DNA of 64,000 nucleotides from Apoderus coryli (GCA_911728435.2 OU452198.1:12930001-12994000); one strand, 5' to 3'. Shown: positions 42,700 to 54,400, numbered from the stretch's first letter. Notes: a model not told the origin generated them from the letters alone. Numbers and translations: made by a program.

Positions 42700-42965
42700 T
42701 GGTTACAATATTCTGCCACCGTGTTTGACTGTCAGACAGAAATTTTCTTGTTTAAGTTCCACATTACGTCTTCGCCATACCATATGTTGTCCATCCGATT
42801 ATATTTAGATGTATCTGAGAAAGTAACAGGTTGCCAAAAATTATTTGTTTCATTCAAATATTTATTTTCAAACTTTTTTTTGTTTCGATTAATCATTAAC
42901 CCAATACTTTCTCCAGTCAATGTAGTTATTTTTATTACTGTCGGTATCCTTTGGCAGGCATGATT
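42700..42965 (-). pseudogene. Tc1-like transposase fragment
   Basis: The minus-strand frame reads GESIGLMINRNKKKFENKYL, then FWQPVTFSDTSKYNRM. Tc1-like transposases have a W-x-x-V-x-F-S/T-D-E-S-x-(F/Y)-N block holding the first catalytic Asp; here the Glu after that Asp is Thr. The downstream reading (YGEDVMWNL, then a stop) could correspond to the following V-W-R region but is decayed. It is a short fragment with no TIRs seen. Tc1 family assignment is moderate. Confidence 0.5.
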
Positions 42966-43920
42966 TTATTATGCGAGCAAATTGAAAGATTTTTTAATAT
43001 CAGGGACATTCTACACGCTGCAGGAATTTACCGAGTCATATGTTCGACTCTGACATGGATGGCGTGTTCTTGATATCATGATTACTGATGCTCGCCTGTG
43101 ATCATAGCTATGAAATTTTTTAAATTTGTTTATTTATTTATTATTTTACTTATTGAATGTTTTTTAGATGTATGTGTTGTTTTTATCTATATTTTTTATT
43201 TATTTGTAAATATCTTTTACCTTATTTACAAGTTGACTGTTTCTTAAATCAATACTTGACTTGCCAATTGTACAATATTTGTATAATTGTGATGAACGGA
43301 TAACTCCGGTACAATCGTTTAATTTATATATTTTAAATTAACTTTGGATAAACTATACATAAAATTTTCGTAGTTTAGAAAGACAAATAGACCCCAAGCT
43401 TCAATAAAAAACTTACTAGACAGGTACATGTTACAAATATCTAAAGGATAATTGAATAAATAATCAACATTCACTCTGCAATGATTCATCTCTTGTAAAA
43501 TTAATTATAGTGACCTCTGAACTAAATATATTCCATACACCAGACATCCTTCATATGTTTACTTTTATTCTTCCTTTAATATCAATTTATAAATCACAAG
43601 AAGTGTGTTCGTGTTGCTCGACCTTAGGATGAACAAGTATACCTATTATTATCCGGATATGCTATATTTTTTTGTTTCATTTTTTGTTTGTATTTAAATT
43701 GAAAATGAAAAAAAAAAAAAACAACCAGGTAAGTATCTACGAGAAGTCCTCGACTATTAATCACGCGACATGACTAGCGAAGTCATCCGTATTTGGTAGA
43801 GACCGTTAATCTCATAAATAAATTCAAGTAAAGCAACTATTTCTTGCCATTGGAAATATAGGTGTATAGGTTTTTTGCGGTGGCCAGTGTCATTTGATTT
43901 GTGATAATATTGTGATCTTC
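42966..43920. other. AT-rich spacer
   Basis: No gene or repeat partner was found. 43140-43215 is T-rich; 43705-43725 is an A run. Confidence 0.4.
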
Positions 43921-43923
43921 ATA

Positions 43924-44345
43924 TACAGGGTTATTCACTCTTTATGGCGCGGAATATTGTGGCGAAACTACGTGAGTTTCAAAAAGTCTCATTTATTGGA
44001 TGTGTAGGCATCTACTATGGCTACTTTTTAAAATAGGTTTCATATTATACCGGGTGTCCCAAATAAGCTAAAAGTATCAAAGTTGTGTTTTTTTAAATGG
44101 AATCCCCTGTATATTATTGCACTTTTAGATCCTCTGATCAAATTAAGTGCCTGTTTCATTAAAATTTATAATACCTAAACCTTAAGATTTTTTAAATAAA
44201 TTGTATTTTCTCAAAATCTAGCCTAATTTTCATCTTTCAAATACTTAGGAAGTATTTAAGTCATTTTGACAAAATTAACTCTAAAGTATAGTAATAGATC
44301 ATATTTGGTATTCCAATTGCAATACACTTGCAATCTTATACAGGG
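43924..44345. repeat. One arm of the compound foldback family seen at 26.9 kb
   Basis: TACAGGGTTATTCACTC at 43924 with ATGGCGCGGAATATTGTGGC after it corresponds to the outer end of the 26944-27553 element. TACCGGGTGTCCCAAATAAG at 44046 with TTGTGTTTTTTTAAATGGAA corresponds to its inner end, at the same distance. The matching right half is missing. Another end, TACAGGGTGTCCACAAATTA, follows at 44339 and may be the truncated left end of a further element. Confidence 0.7.
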
Positions 44346-44438
44346 TGTCCACAAATTAAAACTACTCAAATAAGAACTTTAAGTTGCTATAACCTCATTA
44401 ATTTAAATGGAACGTCATATTTCTGAACTTACGTAGTA

Positions 44439-46860
44439 ATGTACTTACTAATTACCTGTCGAATGGTATTACAAAACCTGGTAGGTAGATTTGGACTGGG
44501 AGATCGTAATGAGCGAGGTGATCGCCTTGTACAATTTTGTCAAGAAAATAACTTTGTTGTGACAAATAACTTTTTTAAACTACCCAAGAGAAGACTATGC
44601 ACTTGGAAATCCCCAGCAGATGGACACTATGGGGCGATAGTCCGAAATCAAATAGATTACATTTTCATTAAAGAAAGGTATCGAAATGCGCTCAAATCGG
44701 TTAAAGCATATCCCGGTGCGGATGTTGGGTCAGACCATAATCCGCACACGAAGAAACTTAAAGAGGAGACCATTAAAGAAGTGTCCAACAAGCAATACAT
44801 TCCAACCTTGCGAAAGTTAACCCTGAATCCGAAGATATTGACAATCAATGGGAATCCCTCAAAACCTGCATTCTTTCCCCCTGCCAAGAGTTACTAGCAC
44901 CTTCTAAAAAGATAAATAAAGAATGGATTACCCAGGAAATTTTATTTCTGATGGACCAACGAAGGAAATACAAGAACAACGAAACAAAATATAGGGAAAC
45001 CCAGAAAAAGATAAGAACAAAAATAAGAGTAGCAAAAGAACGTTTCTATGAAGAAAAATGCAAGGAAATAGAAGAGCTACAACGCAGATTTGACTTGTAT
45101 AACCTACATAAGAAGATAAAAGAATTGGCAGGTCTCAGAAAAGGAAAGATTACTATAATACAATCCTCTTAGATAAAAATGGGAAAACACTATCAAATAC
45201 AGAAGACAAACTGAAGAGATGGCAGGAATATATAAAAGACCTTTTCGACGATGTGAGAAATATCACATCCGTAGCTAGGGTGGACTGGAAGACACAGGTC
45301 CCGAAATCACGAAGGACGAAGTCACCCACACACTAAACAACATGAGCAACGGTAAATCTCCTGGCCCCGACGGAATTCCTATCGACATTCTTAAGATCAT
45401 AAGTGAACAAGATATGGATGTCGTGGTGAGACTCTTGAACAGCGTCTATGAGTCTGGAAAACTACCAAAGGAATGGCTCTCATCAGTATTCATATATTTA
45501 CCGAAAAAATCGGGTGCAAAAGAGTGACCACCGTACCATAAGCCTCATGTCCCACACTTTGAAACTACTGTTAAAAATTATACTCAACCGCATCCACCAG
45601 AAACTCGATCTGGATATAAGTGACAGTCAGTTTGGCTTTCGCAAAGGATTAGGTACAAGAGAAGCACTATTCGCATGCAACGTAATAGTGCAGCGATGCC
45701 TAGATATTAATCAGGACGTATATGCTTGCTTCATCGACTATAATAAGGCGTTTGACAGGGTCCGCCACGACCAGTTGATGGAAATATTACAATGTAAAAA
45801 CCTAGACCACCAAGACCTGCAAATCATCTCAAATCTATATTACAACCAAAATGCCATCGTCAAAGTAGATCAACAAAATTCTGGCACCATCTCAATAAAG
45901 AGAGGTGTATGTCAAGGTTGTGTTCTGTCACCTATTTTGTTTAATGCCTACTCTGAAGAGATTCTAAAAAGGGCAATTGAAAATGACAGTGCAGGAATAA
46001 AAGTAAATGGAGTGCCTATAGTTGTTCTAAGATACGTTGATGATACCGTAATTTTAACGAAAAACCTGGAAGATCTACAAAGAATCATGGACAAACTTGT
46101 TCGATATAGCGAAGAACCAACGAAGGAAATACAAGAACAACGTAAACAAAACAAAGTTCATGAAAATAACAAAGAAGGCCCAGACTAACAACGAACAGAT
46201 AATCGTCAAAGGTGAACCCATCGAACAGGTAGAGAAGTATACTTATCTTGGAACAACAGTTACTTGTAATAACGACTACACGAAAGAAATAAAAGCACGC
46301 ATAGAAATAGCAAGGTCCAATTTCAATAGCATGAAAAGAGTTTTGTGCAATAGAGGTATAAGCCTAAAACTGAGACTGAGACTAGTTAGATGTTATGTTT
46401 TTGCCACTCTGCTTTATGGCGTCGAGGCATGGACTCTGAACGCAGAAATAACCAAAAGACTAGAAGCTTTTGAAATGTGGGTGTACAGAAGAGTACTGAA
46501 GGTGTCATGGGTCGATCGGATAACTAACTTAGAAATACTTGAGCGACTAAACATAGAAAGAGAGTTGTTAATAACAATTAAAAGCAGATAACTGCAGTAT
46601 CTCGGCCATGTGACTCGTGGACCAAGATACGCCTTACTTCAATTGATAATGCAGGGAAGGATCCAAGGTACAAGAAGCGTGGGTAGAAGAAGGATATCCT
46701 GGTTGAGAAACTTGAGAGAGTGGTTTGGATGTTCCTCGATAGAGCTTTTTAGAGCAGCTGCATCCAAAATAAGAATTGCCATGATGATCGCCAATCTTCG
46801 TCGCGGAGATGGCACCTAGAGAGAGAGAGAGATAGGCAAGTCTGCGCGTTTTGGCAGAAA
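44439..46860 (+). pseudogene. RTE-type non-LTR retrotransposon, near-complete coding region, frameshifted
   Basis: Starting inside the endonuclease, the element shows GRFGLGDRNERGDRLVQFCQ, RNQIDYIFIKERY and GSDHNP, the C-terminal motifs of an APE-type endonuclease (44439-44765). A lysine-rich linker (44951-45172) follows. NGKSPGPDGIPIDILK and the RT fingers come next (45342-45520), then motif A ACFIDYNKAFDRVRHDQLME, motif B KRGVCQGCVLSPILFNAYSE and motif C VVLRYVDDTVILT (45448-46090). The thumb and long C-terminal region contain KYTYLGTTVTCNN, RRVLKVSWVDRITNLEILE and QYLGHVTRG (46097-46819). This order is that of RTE/BovB-type elements. About four frameshifts or stops (near 44800, 45175, 45525, 46110 and 46590) disable it. 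The endonuclease N-terminus is missing. Confidence 0.88.
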
Positions 46861-47264
46861 ACGCCAAAGAATTGTTTTGTACACCATTTGGTGTTTAATT
46901 ATACTAAATTATTAACAAAAATTCATCTATGGTTAGAAACGGACAGATAAGGAAGAAACCAATTGACTGTTCAGCAAAACATTACGAACAACTTTACGAA
47001 AGAGCCCGTCAGAAGCACCAGAAAATACTTTCATGAAATGCATTGAAATATTTAACTACATTGTAAGAAAAACAGCGTGTAAAGAGCAGCTGTGGCATAT
47101 TATATTAGTAACATTTTGATGACTATTTTAAATTAACTTGGAAATAAGTATATATTCACGGTATTAATAAATCTATAGAAAGTAACGCAGATAATAAATA
47201 TTCCTTTAATTCCTTTTCAAAATGAAGTTCTTATAAAATTATTTATTTTACACAATGTGATGAA
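46861..47264. other. 3' flank of the RTE remnant
   Basis: AG repeats at 46821-46832 and TTTGGCAGAAAACGCCAAAG (a small hairpin) near 46849 follow the stop codon. No clear tail or poly(A) signal marks the 3' end. There is no gene. Confidence 0.4.
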
Positions 47265-47475
47265 ATTATTGCTAGAATTTGCAGAAAATTTAACCATCCT
47301 GAATTACAAGCGATGAACGCGAAGAAGGTTGTAAGATTACAAAATAAATTGATTAATTATTACTCCAATTTAAAAGCATCTGCAACATTACCAAAACCAG
47401 TGACTTCAAATGAAGACAATATTATTAACGTTTTGGCTTATCCGGAAGCTTCAATTCGTAGTACCTGAAAAGATT
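47265..47475 (+). pseudogene. Transposase N-terminal trace related to the one at 52.3 kb
   Basis: The plus strand reads ATLPKPVTSNEDNIINVLAY and PEASIRST (47380-47467). The transposase at 52.34 kb reads KPVTTDEDNVVNVLAYFN and then PESSVRAAEQDLGIS, so the linker before the helix-turn-helix is shared. Upstream, IARICRKFNHPELQAMNAKK would be the N-terminal helical part. The copy breaks at a stop at 47466. Only about 70 residues remain. Confidence 0.55.
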
Positions 47476-48682
47476 TGTTTAAAATTTTTTTTTCCAAATT
47501 CTGGCAAGAATCTGATCACATTACCAGTGTAAAATATCAATATAATCATTTCATAAAAATTTCGGTTCATTTGTTTATTATTTATTTTGAGGGATTTTTA
47601 TACAGAGTGAATATTTACTTATTTATAAGCCAAGGTTACAAAAAAATATATATAATTATAAATTTCCACAAATAAATATGATCATTTAGGTGTATAGAAA
47701 TATGATATGTCACCTTAAAGCATTTTACTTTGTTTTTCAAATTATAATGTGATATATAGGGTGTTCCATTTGAGAAAAATGACTCATGCCAATTTTTACT
47801 AGTTAATTAAACTGGGGGGCCAAAGCTAAAGCATAGATAAATTACTGCCAATAATTTCAACATTGTGTTTTTTTAAACAATGAAATATTTTCCGCAGACC
47901 CGTTTTAGGGCCAAACAAAATTTGATTATAAATGTTGTATTCAAAAACGTTTAAAGACAGGTTTAGGGAAGTGTTAAGACACAATACGTCAAAAGAAATA
48001 AAGGAATCTAAAAATGTAATACAATAACATATAGAAATAAGAAAGTTGGCATCACGTCCGGTATAACCGAAAGTGTCACAAACGTCAAAATATTTTAGAA
48101 GTATAGATTAGATTGTCATATTATGTAAGCAACCAAATTTTATAAATAATCCTATCAAATTTAAGGATATAATAAGAGACATTGCATATAATAATAAATT
48201 ATGAGCTTCGAGAAGAAAATGCGTTTTTCGGAAAGATATAAGAGCTACACATAGTCTAATTGCTTGATCATAAAGGATCTTGCCTCTAACATCACTGTTA
48301 CATTGAATAAAACAAAGAAATGTTGTATGCAAGGGAACGGTGAAATTTTATAATAAACACAAATTTAAATACATATTTAGTTTTGAATGTTATGAATTTT
48401 AATTTCTGATGATATCTCTTAATATAAAAAAAATATAAATAGCAATTATAACGTGTAATAATCATTTATTATAATTCTGTTTATTTTGCTGTTTGGCATC
48501 TACCAAAATATGTAAATATATTTTTTTAATTGAATAGTTATTTATAATAACCGGTATTTTATTTTTAAAACTTTTTTGTAAATTTCAATCTACCTGTATT
48601 AGTATATTTCGAAACAAAAATATTATGTAAATTACTTTTATACTAAAATATTTATAGAAACGGGCTTGTTTAACAAAACAAG
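47476..48682. other. AT-rich spacer with element-end debris
   Basis: ATATAGGGTGTTCCATTTGA at 47754 and AAGTTGGCATCACGTCCGGT near 48040 (compare AAGTTGCCATCAACTTCCGG at 54017) are traces of the palindromic family found at 51.3-54.2 kb. No coding sequence is supported. Confidence 0.45.
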
Positions 48683-48803
48683 ACCTAATTTCGAGAGTTT
48701 GTCTGTCAACCAGCATACTTTAACCAGACGGCCGTTTCGTCGATCCACGAGTCATCAGTGGTGATCGGTCAGTGGTTGACAGACAAACTCTCTAAATTCG
48801 GTG
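48683..48803. repeat. Hairpin with hammerhead motif in its loop
   Basis: Arms of about 30 bases, GAGAGTTTGTCTGTCAACC (48693-48711) and GGTTGACAGACAAACTCTC (48774-48792), are exact reverse complements, and the match continues outward with a few mismatches. The loop holds the hammerhead motif on the minus strand. A stretch with GGCGACATCTAGTTTCTGTT follows at 48846, as in the region after the 41.6 kb palindrome. Confidence 0.8.
48722..48763 (-). ncRNA. Hammerhead ribozyme motif 8, intact core
   Basis: On the minus strand the parts are stem I strand CACCA, intact core CUGAUGA, stem II UCG/CGA with loop UGGAU flanked by an unpaired C on each side, GAAAC, palindromic stem III ACGGCCGU, cleavage site GUC, and return strand UGGUU (four of five bases pair with ACCA). 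It belongs to the same family as the two core-damaged motifs at 41.7-41.9 kb. Here the core is intact, but the first stem II pair is lost (C-C instead of G-C). Confidence 0.7.
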
Positions 48804-50046
48804 GTATATACTCCACACGGTACAGAGATGTAAAAGTATGTGTTTGGCGACATCTAGTTTCTGTTGGTAATATCCTGAGTGAGCAACCATTCACTATATC
48901 GACTGCGCGAGAGGTCACTGACTCCATCATTCATTTAAAATGTTTATATGTTGTATTTTAAATGGGACAAATAAAGTTAAATCATGGTTGTTTTCCCGAA
49001 CACCTACATAAATTGGGAATAAAAGACACTCCTCATTGTGACTGTGTAAATATACAGACAAATATCAGGTAAGTGCCGAACAACATGTTTAGCCAAACAT
49101 TGAATCAATAATTTAAAATCAAGAAATTTTTTAAATTTACAACCGGAGTTTCAGCTGCCGAATATATCTTGTGCAAATTTTTATTGCATTCTATAGACTA
49201 GAAATAAATGAAGTATAGGTACTTTGGTGGAAGATTTACTAACTTCGGCTGGATTAATTATTGGTAATTAACAGTGATACATTTTTTCAATAGTTATCAA
49301 AATATTCGGTAGTAGATACTTGATGGTTTTTTATACGGTTCATGGTCAAGTAAATGTAAGAATAATTATATATCAGAAGTAGTCCATCTTACTGTATAGA
49401 TACTAACTACTATAATGTTATTTAAACTTTATAATTTTTTTTGATAAAGAAAAAGAAACACAGTAAACACAATGTAATTCCTAAACATATAAAATAATAT
49501 TTTTATTCCATATATCGTCGATGGTAAACTACCACTTGTTGTTCGACTAAAAGTTGTTGAAGAATTTTATTGAGTTTATTTAAAATAGTAAAATTGAACA
49601 CTTTTTAACCACACAAAAGTAAATTTTATCTGCAGAAAGGCCGTGTAGTGCAAAATAATTCGTTTATGTCAAATTATGCCACATTTACATAGTTTCACAG
49701 TTTAGGACAGTATATTTTTAAAACAATTTTTTTATTTTTAATATGTAAAAGATTGTATTCCGCGGAAGAAAATTTTGACATGATATTAACAATTGGTGAA
49801 TGTTTTTCAAATTGTCTATTAGCATCCAGAGTATATCCCCAGAAATTCTCACACCGGAGACACCCTGATACCAAAGCGCTTGCAAATTTCCATTACTACG
49901 ATACCTAGAATAACCATTAGTTTCGGACTCATTGTGGAGTGTTAACGTTTTTGGTGAAATAGTCAGAGATATCATGATTGGGCCATATTTCTTTGACGGT
50001 CATTTACATGGAGATAAATTCTAACGATTTTAAAAGAGTTTATAAC
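48804..50046. other. About 1.2 kb without recognisable genes
   Basis: An 85-codon minus-strand frame at 49718-49975 has no motif I recognise. The sequence is otherwise AT-rich and unassigned. Confidence 0.35.
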
Positions 50047-50399
50047 GGTAAAAAACTGTTAATCTCGATTTCCGGTAAAACTGCAAGTCCTATGAAAAAA
50101 AGTTAAATAGCAAAGTTGTAGGCAATAAAAGGATCTACAACTTTTCTATCGACACTTTTTTCTTATAACCTCAAAATGTATGTGAAAATTTTTTTTTGGT
50201 TTTTTATTTGTATCTTTTGCAAAATTTTTTATTTTTTCAAGAAATTTGGTGAAAACTTACCTTTGTATGTCCCAAACATACAGTAATTTTTTTGATTTAA
50301 AATATTCATTTTTTCACCTTATTTTGACTTAATATGGAAAAAGCACCCTAATTTTCAATCGAAAATTCTCACGTCAAAATATCTGCTTTTTTATCAAAG

Positions 50400-51115
50400 T
50401 TGGTGTGTTTTTTGTTCGTTGAAATATCTACTTTCCGATGGTATAAAAAGATATACACTACTATAAATAATGAAAAAAACTCGAATCCGAAATTTTTTCC
50501 TTCCCGATTCTACTGGATCTTCGAAATCTTCAAGACCATCACCGTCTGCGTCTCCAAGATTATTTCCGGTCTGCATTGATTCTTCATTCACAATTTCATC
50601 TGAATCAGCAACTTCCTCGTAGGTTTTTTCTTCCACATTGGAGCATGTTTCAGAACCATGACAATTTGAGCATAAATTTGTGCATTTTAAACCATGTATT
50701 CGGCGCGTTTATGTTGCTTCCAGCCCCAATCTGTTGCTGTCAGTTCGTTACCCAGCCAAGTCTGAAGCTGATAATATGCCCTGAACAATGTTGTTCTGCT
50801 GCAACTTATGTGGGTGGGAGATTGGCCAATATGAAAGAAGATTTAATTCTTGCCAATTGATATTTTTGAAATCTTAATTGGTTCAGTATTATATCATTTT
50901 TACATTTATTAATAGATTTGGTTATTTGTAATCCATTTTTTTTATCTTCTTTGTTCGCATCTTTTTTATAAAAAATATTGGCCAAATTTGAGACATTTTT
51001 ATCGGCTAATAAAGAGTTAACGATCCTTCTCTTTCCTTTTCCGGCAAATCCAGATGTTGTATCGCAACCAAAAAAATAATGGAAAAATGCAACGATATTT
51101 TTTAAGGATTCATAT
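50400..51115 (-). pseudogene. GCDTTS/WLGN-type protein, second broken copy
   Basis: This is the minus-strand centre of copy 2. The Cys and acidic tail (TYEEVADSDEIVNEES) lies at 50590-50640, and the AYYQLQTWLGNELTATDWGW region is near 50735-50790 with a lost base in the CYRA part (the copy 1 sequence has one more base). The nuclear part with ANIFYKKDANKED lies near 50960-51000. The GCDTTS block near 51060 reads FFGCDTTSG. The same fragment of the gene is present as in copy 1, so the deletion of its N-terminal part happened before both copies spread. Confidence 0.6.
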
Positions 51116-51770
51116 TTGAAACTATTAGATCATTATTTGCATTTTCTAAAAACATTTACCATAGTAGTGTATATTTTTTTTTATACCATCAGAAAGTAGA
51201 GATTTCAACGACCAAAAAACACACCAACTTTTTTAAAAAAGCAGATATTTTGACGAGAGAATTTTCGATTGAAAATTAGGGTGCTTTTTCGATATTAAGT
51301 CAAAATAAGGTGAAAAAATGAATATTTTAAAGCAAACAAATTACTTTATACAGGGTGTCCTACGGTGGCAACCCATTAGATTATTTCAGAAACTACTATT
51401 GAATTTTGAAAATTTCAGTGTCTATATTGTCAAATATGCTCTACTCAAATAATATAATAGCAACGGCATAGCACTTCCGGTTATACCGGAAGTTGATGGC
51501 AACTTTATTATTTTAAATGGAACTCCCTATATATTATTACATTTTTGGATTCTAAATAAGAGTTCAGACATATTTCATGTATCATGTCTTATACCAAACG
51601 TCAGTCGTTTTTGACTTATATCAAAATTTATGTCAAAATTTAGAGTTTAGGGCTCCATAAGAATTCCGTTTTTTCCTTGTAAATCAGTATTTAATAATTA
51701 TTTTGCAGGTATTTTCTTATCAGGTGGGATCTTCTTTTTCGAATTGACAACACATTTTCTGATTAGTTTA

Positions 51771-53750
51771 TACAGGGTGGTCAAAAAATTATATTGAAAA
51801 CGGTTCAAGAAAAACAGTTGAAAGTCAATTTTTTCAAATAGAATGGGTATATTGTTATTATTTTATCTTCCTTAGCATTAAAAAATACTGCAATTTTGTA
51901 ATAGGTTATCATTTTCTAAAATGCATAGTTTTCGAAATATCGTCATTTTAAATTTTTCTGCAGCACCTACCGTTGTCTCTCTCGAACCTAGCTAATTAAT
52001 TTAGTTAGCCATGAAAATAATGACATTTCTCTGAATTAGCATAAACGTCAAACTAAATATGAAATTAGTTGTTGCTATCCAACCAGTCGTTATTGATCAA
52101 TATTTGTGACCATTATATTTTACAATAACTATTACAAAATGGAAAATATTTATTCATATGCTGATATTGTAAATGTATTATTAATCCATGGAGAATGTAA
52201 CAAAGTGATTAATAGAACCTGTAGAGTATTTAACGAGAGAAACCCGCATTTGCCAACAATGACTAGAGAAAAATTAAGAAGAATTTTGAGAAATCAAATA
52301 TACGGTGGGGGCAGTGTCATGCAAATAGAGTACTACAAAAACCTGTAACTACAGATGAGGATAATGTGGTAAATGTTTTGGCATATTTTAATTCATATCC
52401 TGAATCATCAGTGCGTGCTGCTGAACAAGATCTAGGAATTTCAAAATCCTCTGTCCAAAAAATATTAAAAAATAGTGGTTTACATCCATTTAAATTCAAA
52501 TATCTTTGTGCTCTGGAAGCAGGTGATGCCGAACGACATGTACGGTTCTGCGAAACCATTTTAACATGAACGCAAGAAGATCCTGGGTTTCTGCAAAAAG
52601 CGATTTGGACAGATGAGTCGAAATTGTCCAGAGATGAAATCGTTAATAAACAAAATAGTCATTTTTGGGCTTCTGAGAATCCGCACGCTATTCGTGAATG
52701 AAATTTTCAAAATAAATTTAGTGTGAACGTTTTTTGTATGGTGAAAGACACACATGTTGAATATTTTATTTACGAGCATAATTTAAATACGGAAGGTTAT
52801 CTTTATATTTTGCAAAATGTTGTGGCGCATTTTTTGGATGATCTACCATTAAATGAATTAAGAAGTTGTTGGTTCCAGGTAGATGGAGCACCACCTCACT
52901 GTGTTTGAAGATCGATGGATCAGACGTTTAAGGCCTTGGGATTGGCCAACGAGATCTCCAGATCTATCACCGCTGGATTTTTATGTTTGGGGTGCAATTA
53001 AACAAAAGGTGTATTCTACCCCAATTAATTCAAAAGAAGAATTAGTAGGACGCATCCGAACTTCATTCGAAGCCTTACCTGGAGTCCAAATTGCACGAGC
53101 TGTCACGAGTGAATTTATTGAAAGGGTAAATAAGTGTTTAAGAGTAAATGGGGGTCATATCGAACAATTAAATTAGTTTTGTTATCGTTAGTTGATTAAC
53201 TTTTTTTAGATGAAAATTTATTTAGTTTAATCTTCTGTTCATTTCTGCTGTATTATTTTAAATTTTAGTCTTAGTTCGTTGTAATACTTGATTTGTATAC
53301 CTCCCAACCTGCTCTAAACGATTTCTCAAAATTATTCCTAATTTCTCTAGTCATCGTTAGCAAATGGGGGTTTCTCTCGTAAAATACTCTACAGGCGATA
53401 TTAATCACTTTATTTTATTCTCCATGAATTAATAATAAATTTATAATATCAGTAAATATTTTTCATTTTTATTAATTTGACGTATAGTTTGACGTTAAAA
53501 TGACAATAATTTCATGGCTAACTAAATTAATTAGCTAGCTTCCAGAGAGACAACGGTAGACGCTGCAGAAAAAAAATGACGATATTTCGAAAACTATGCA
53601 TTTTAGAAAATGATAACCTATTACAAAATTGCATTATTTTTTAATGCTAAGGAAGATAAAATAATAATAAAATACCCATTCCATTTGAAAAAATTGACTT
53701 TCAACTGTTTTTCTTAAACCGTTTTCAATATAATTTTTGACCACCCTGTA
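51771..53750 (+). mobile_element. TIR transposon C with transposase, nested in B
   Basis: TACAGGGTGGTCAAAAAATT at the left is mirrored by AATTTTTGACCACCCTGTA at the right, with TA on both sides. The inverted repeats extend about 300 bases (AACGGTTCAAGAAAAACAGT, CGTTGTCTCTC and similar). The centre, on the plus strand, encodes a broken IS630/Tc1/mariner-superfamily transposase. At 1,980 bp with a recognisable gene it is the most complete autonomous-type member among the CAGGGTGG-ended elements in the window. Confidence 0.88.
52106..53176 (+). pseudogene. IS630/Tc1/mariner-superfamily transposase of element C, broken
   Basis: Blocks in order: an N-terminal helical region (52139-52345, start MENIYSYADIV); a linker, then helix-turn-helix RAAEQDLGISKSSVQKILKN (52400-52480); the first catalytic region KAIWTDESKLS near 52600; the segment FSVNVFCMVKDTHVEYF; the second Asp in CWFQVDGAPPH near 52880; and, after a deletion and frame change, WPTRSPDLSPLDFYVWGAIK with the third acidic residue, ending NGGHIEQLN and a stop at 53174. 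Stops or shifts occur near 52346, 52568, 52700 and 52906. The subfamily cannot be fixed, because the spacing between the second and third acidic residues is disturbed by the deletion. Confidence 0.8.
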
Positions 53751-54400
53751 TAAACTAATCAGGAAATGTCTTGTCAATTCGAAGAAGAAGATCTCACCTG
53801 ATAAGAAAATACCTGAAAAATAATTATTAAATACTGATTTACAAGGAAAAAACGGAATTCTTATGGAGCCCTAAACTGTCAATTTTGACATAAATCTTGA
53901 TATAAGTCAAAAACGACTGACGTTAGGTATAGGACATGATACATGAAATATGTCTGAAATCTTATTTAGAATCCAAAAATGTAATAATATACAGGGTGTT
54001 CTATTTAAAATAACAAAGTTGCCATCAACTTCCGGTATAAGCGGAAGTGCTATGCCGTTGCTATTATATTATTTGAGTAGAGCATATTTGACAATATAGA
54101 CACTGAAATTTTCAAAATTCAATTCGAAGTAGTTTCTGAAATAATCTAATGGGTTGCCACCGTAGGACACCCTGTATACCTACAACTTTGTCATTTAACT
54201 TTTTTTCATAGGACTTGCAGTTTTACCGGAAATCGAGATTTTTTACACTTAAAAACCCCCCCCCCCCTCCCCCTTGCCGACCTCAGATCGCCCGTAATTA
54301 ATTTTTCCTTTCATTTTTGTTATATTCTCTACCTTTTCCAATGGGTATCATCCTACTATAATTTTTTTTGGTCTCAAAAATTATCGACCCTGGTCTACTA

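Larger units (their letters stand above)
51349..54176. mobile_element. Palindromic element B nested in element A
   Basis: TACAGGGTGTCCTACGGTGG at the left is mirrored by CCACCGTAGGACACCCTGTA at the right, flanked by TA. Arms of about 420 bases are close to identical (markers CATCAACTTCCGGTATA, AACGTCAGTCGTTTTTGAC, GGAATTCTTATGG). Their inner ends run directly into the ends of element C with the same TA flank. B could be a foldback hit at its exact centre by C, or B and C together could be one transposon whose terminal repeat is built of two end modules. Confidence 0.88.
50047..54400 (-). mobile_element. Long-TIR element A, copy 2, split by nested elements
   Basis: The left arm (50047-50470) and the inner start of the right arm (51125-51345) match copy 1. 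The right arm resumes at 54180 (CTACAACTTTGTCATTTAAC) and runs to TTATCGACCCTGGTCT near 54396, where the true terminus is preserved. Between 51349 and 54176 sits a separate palindromic element. About 200 bases of the right arm are missing at that insertion point, judged against 35450-35630 of copy 1. The left terminus is missing. Copy 2 is therefore older than the elements inside it. Confidence 0.8.
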
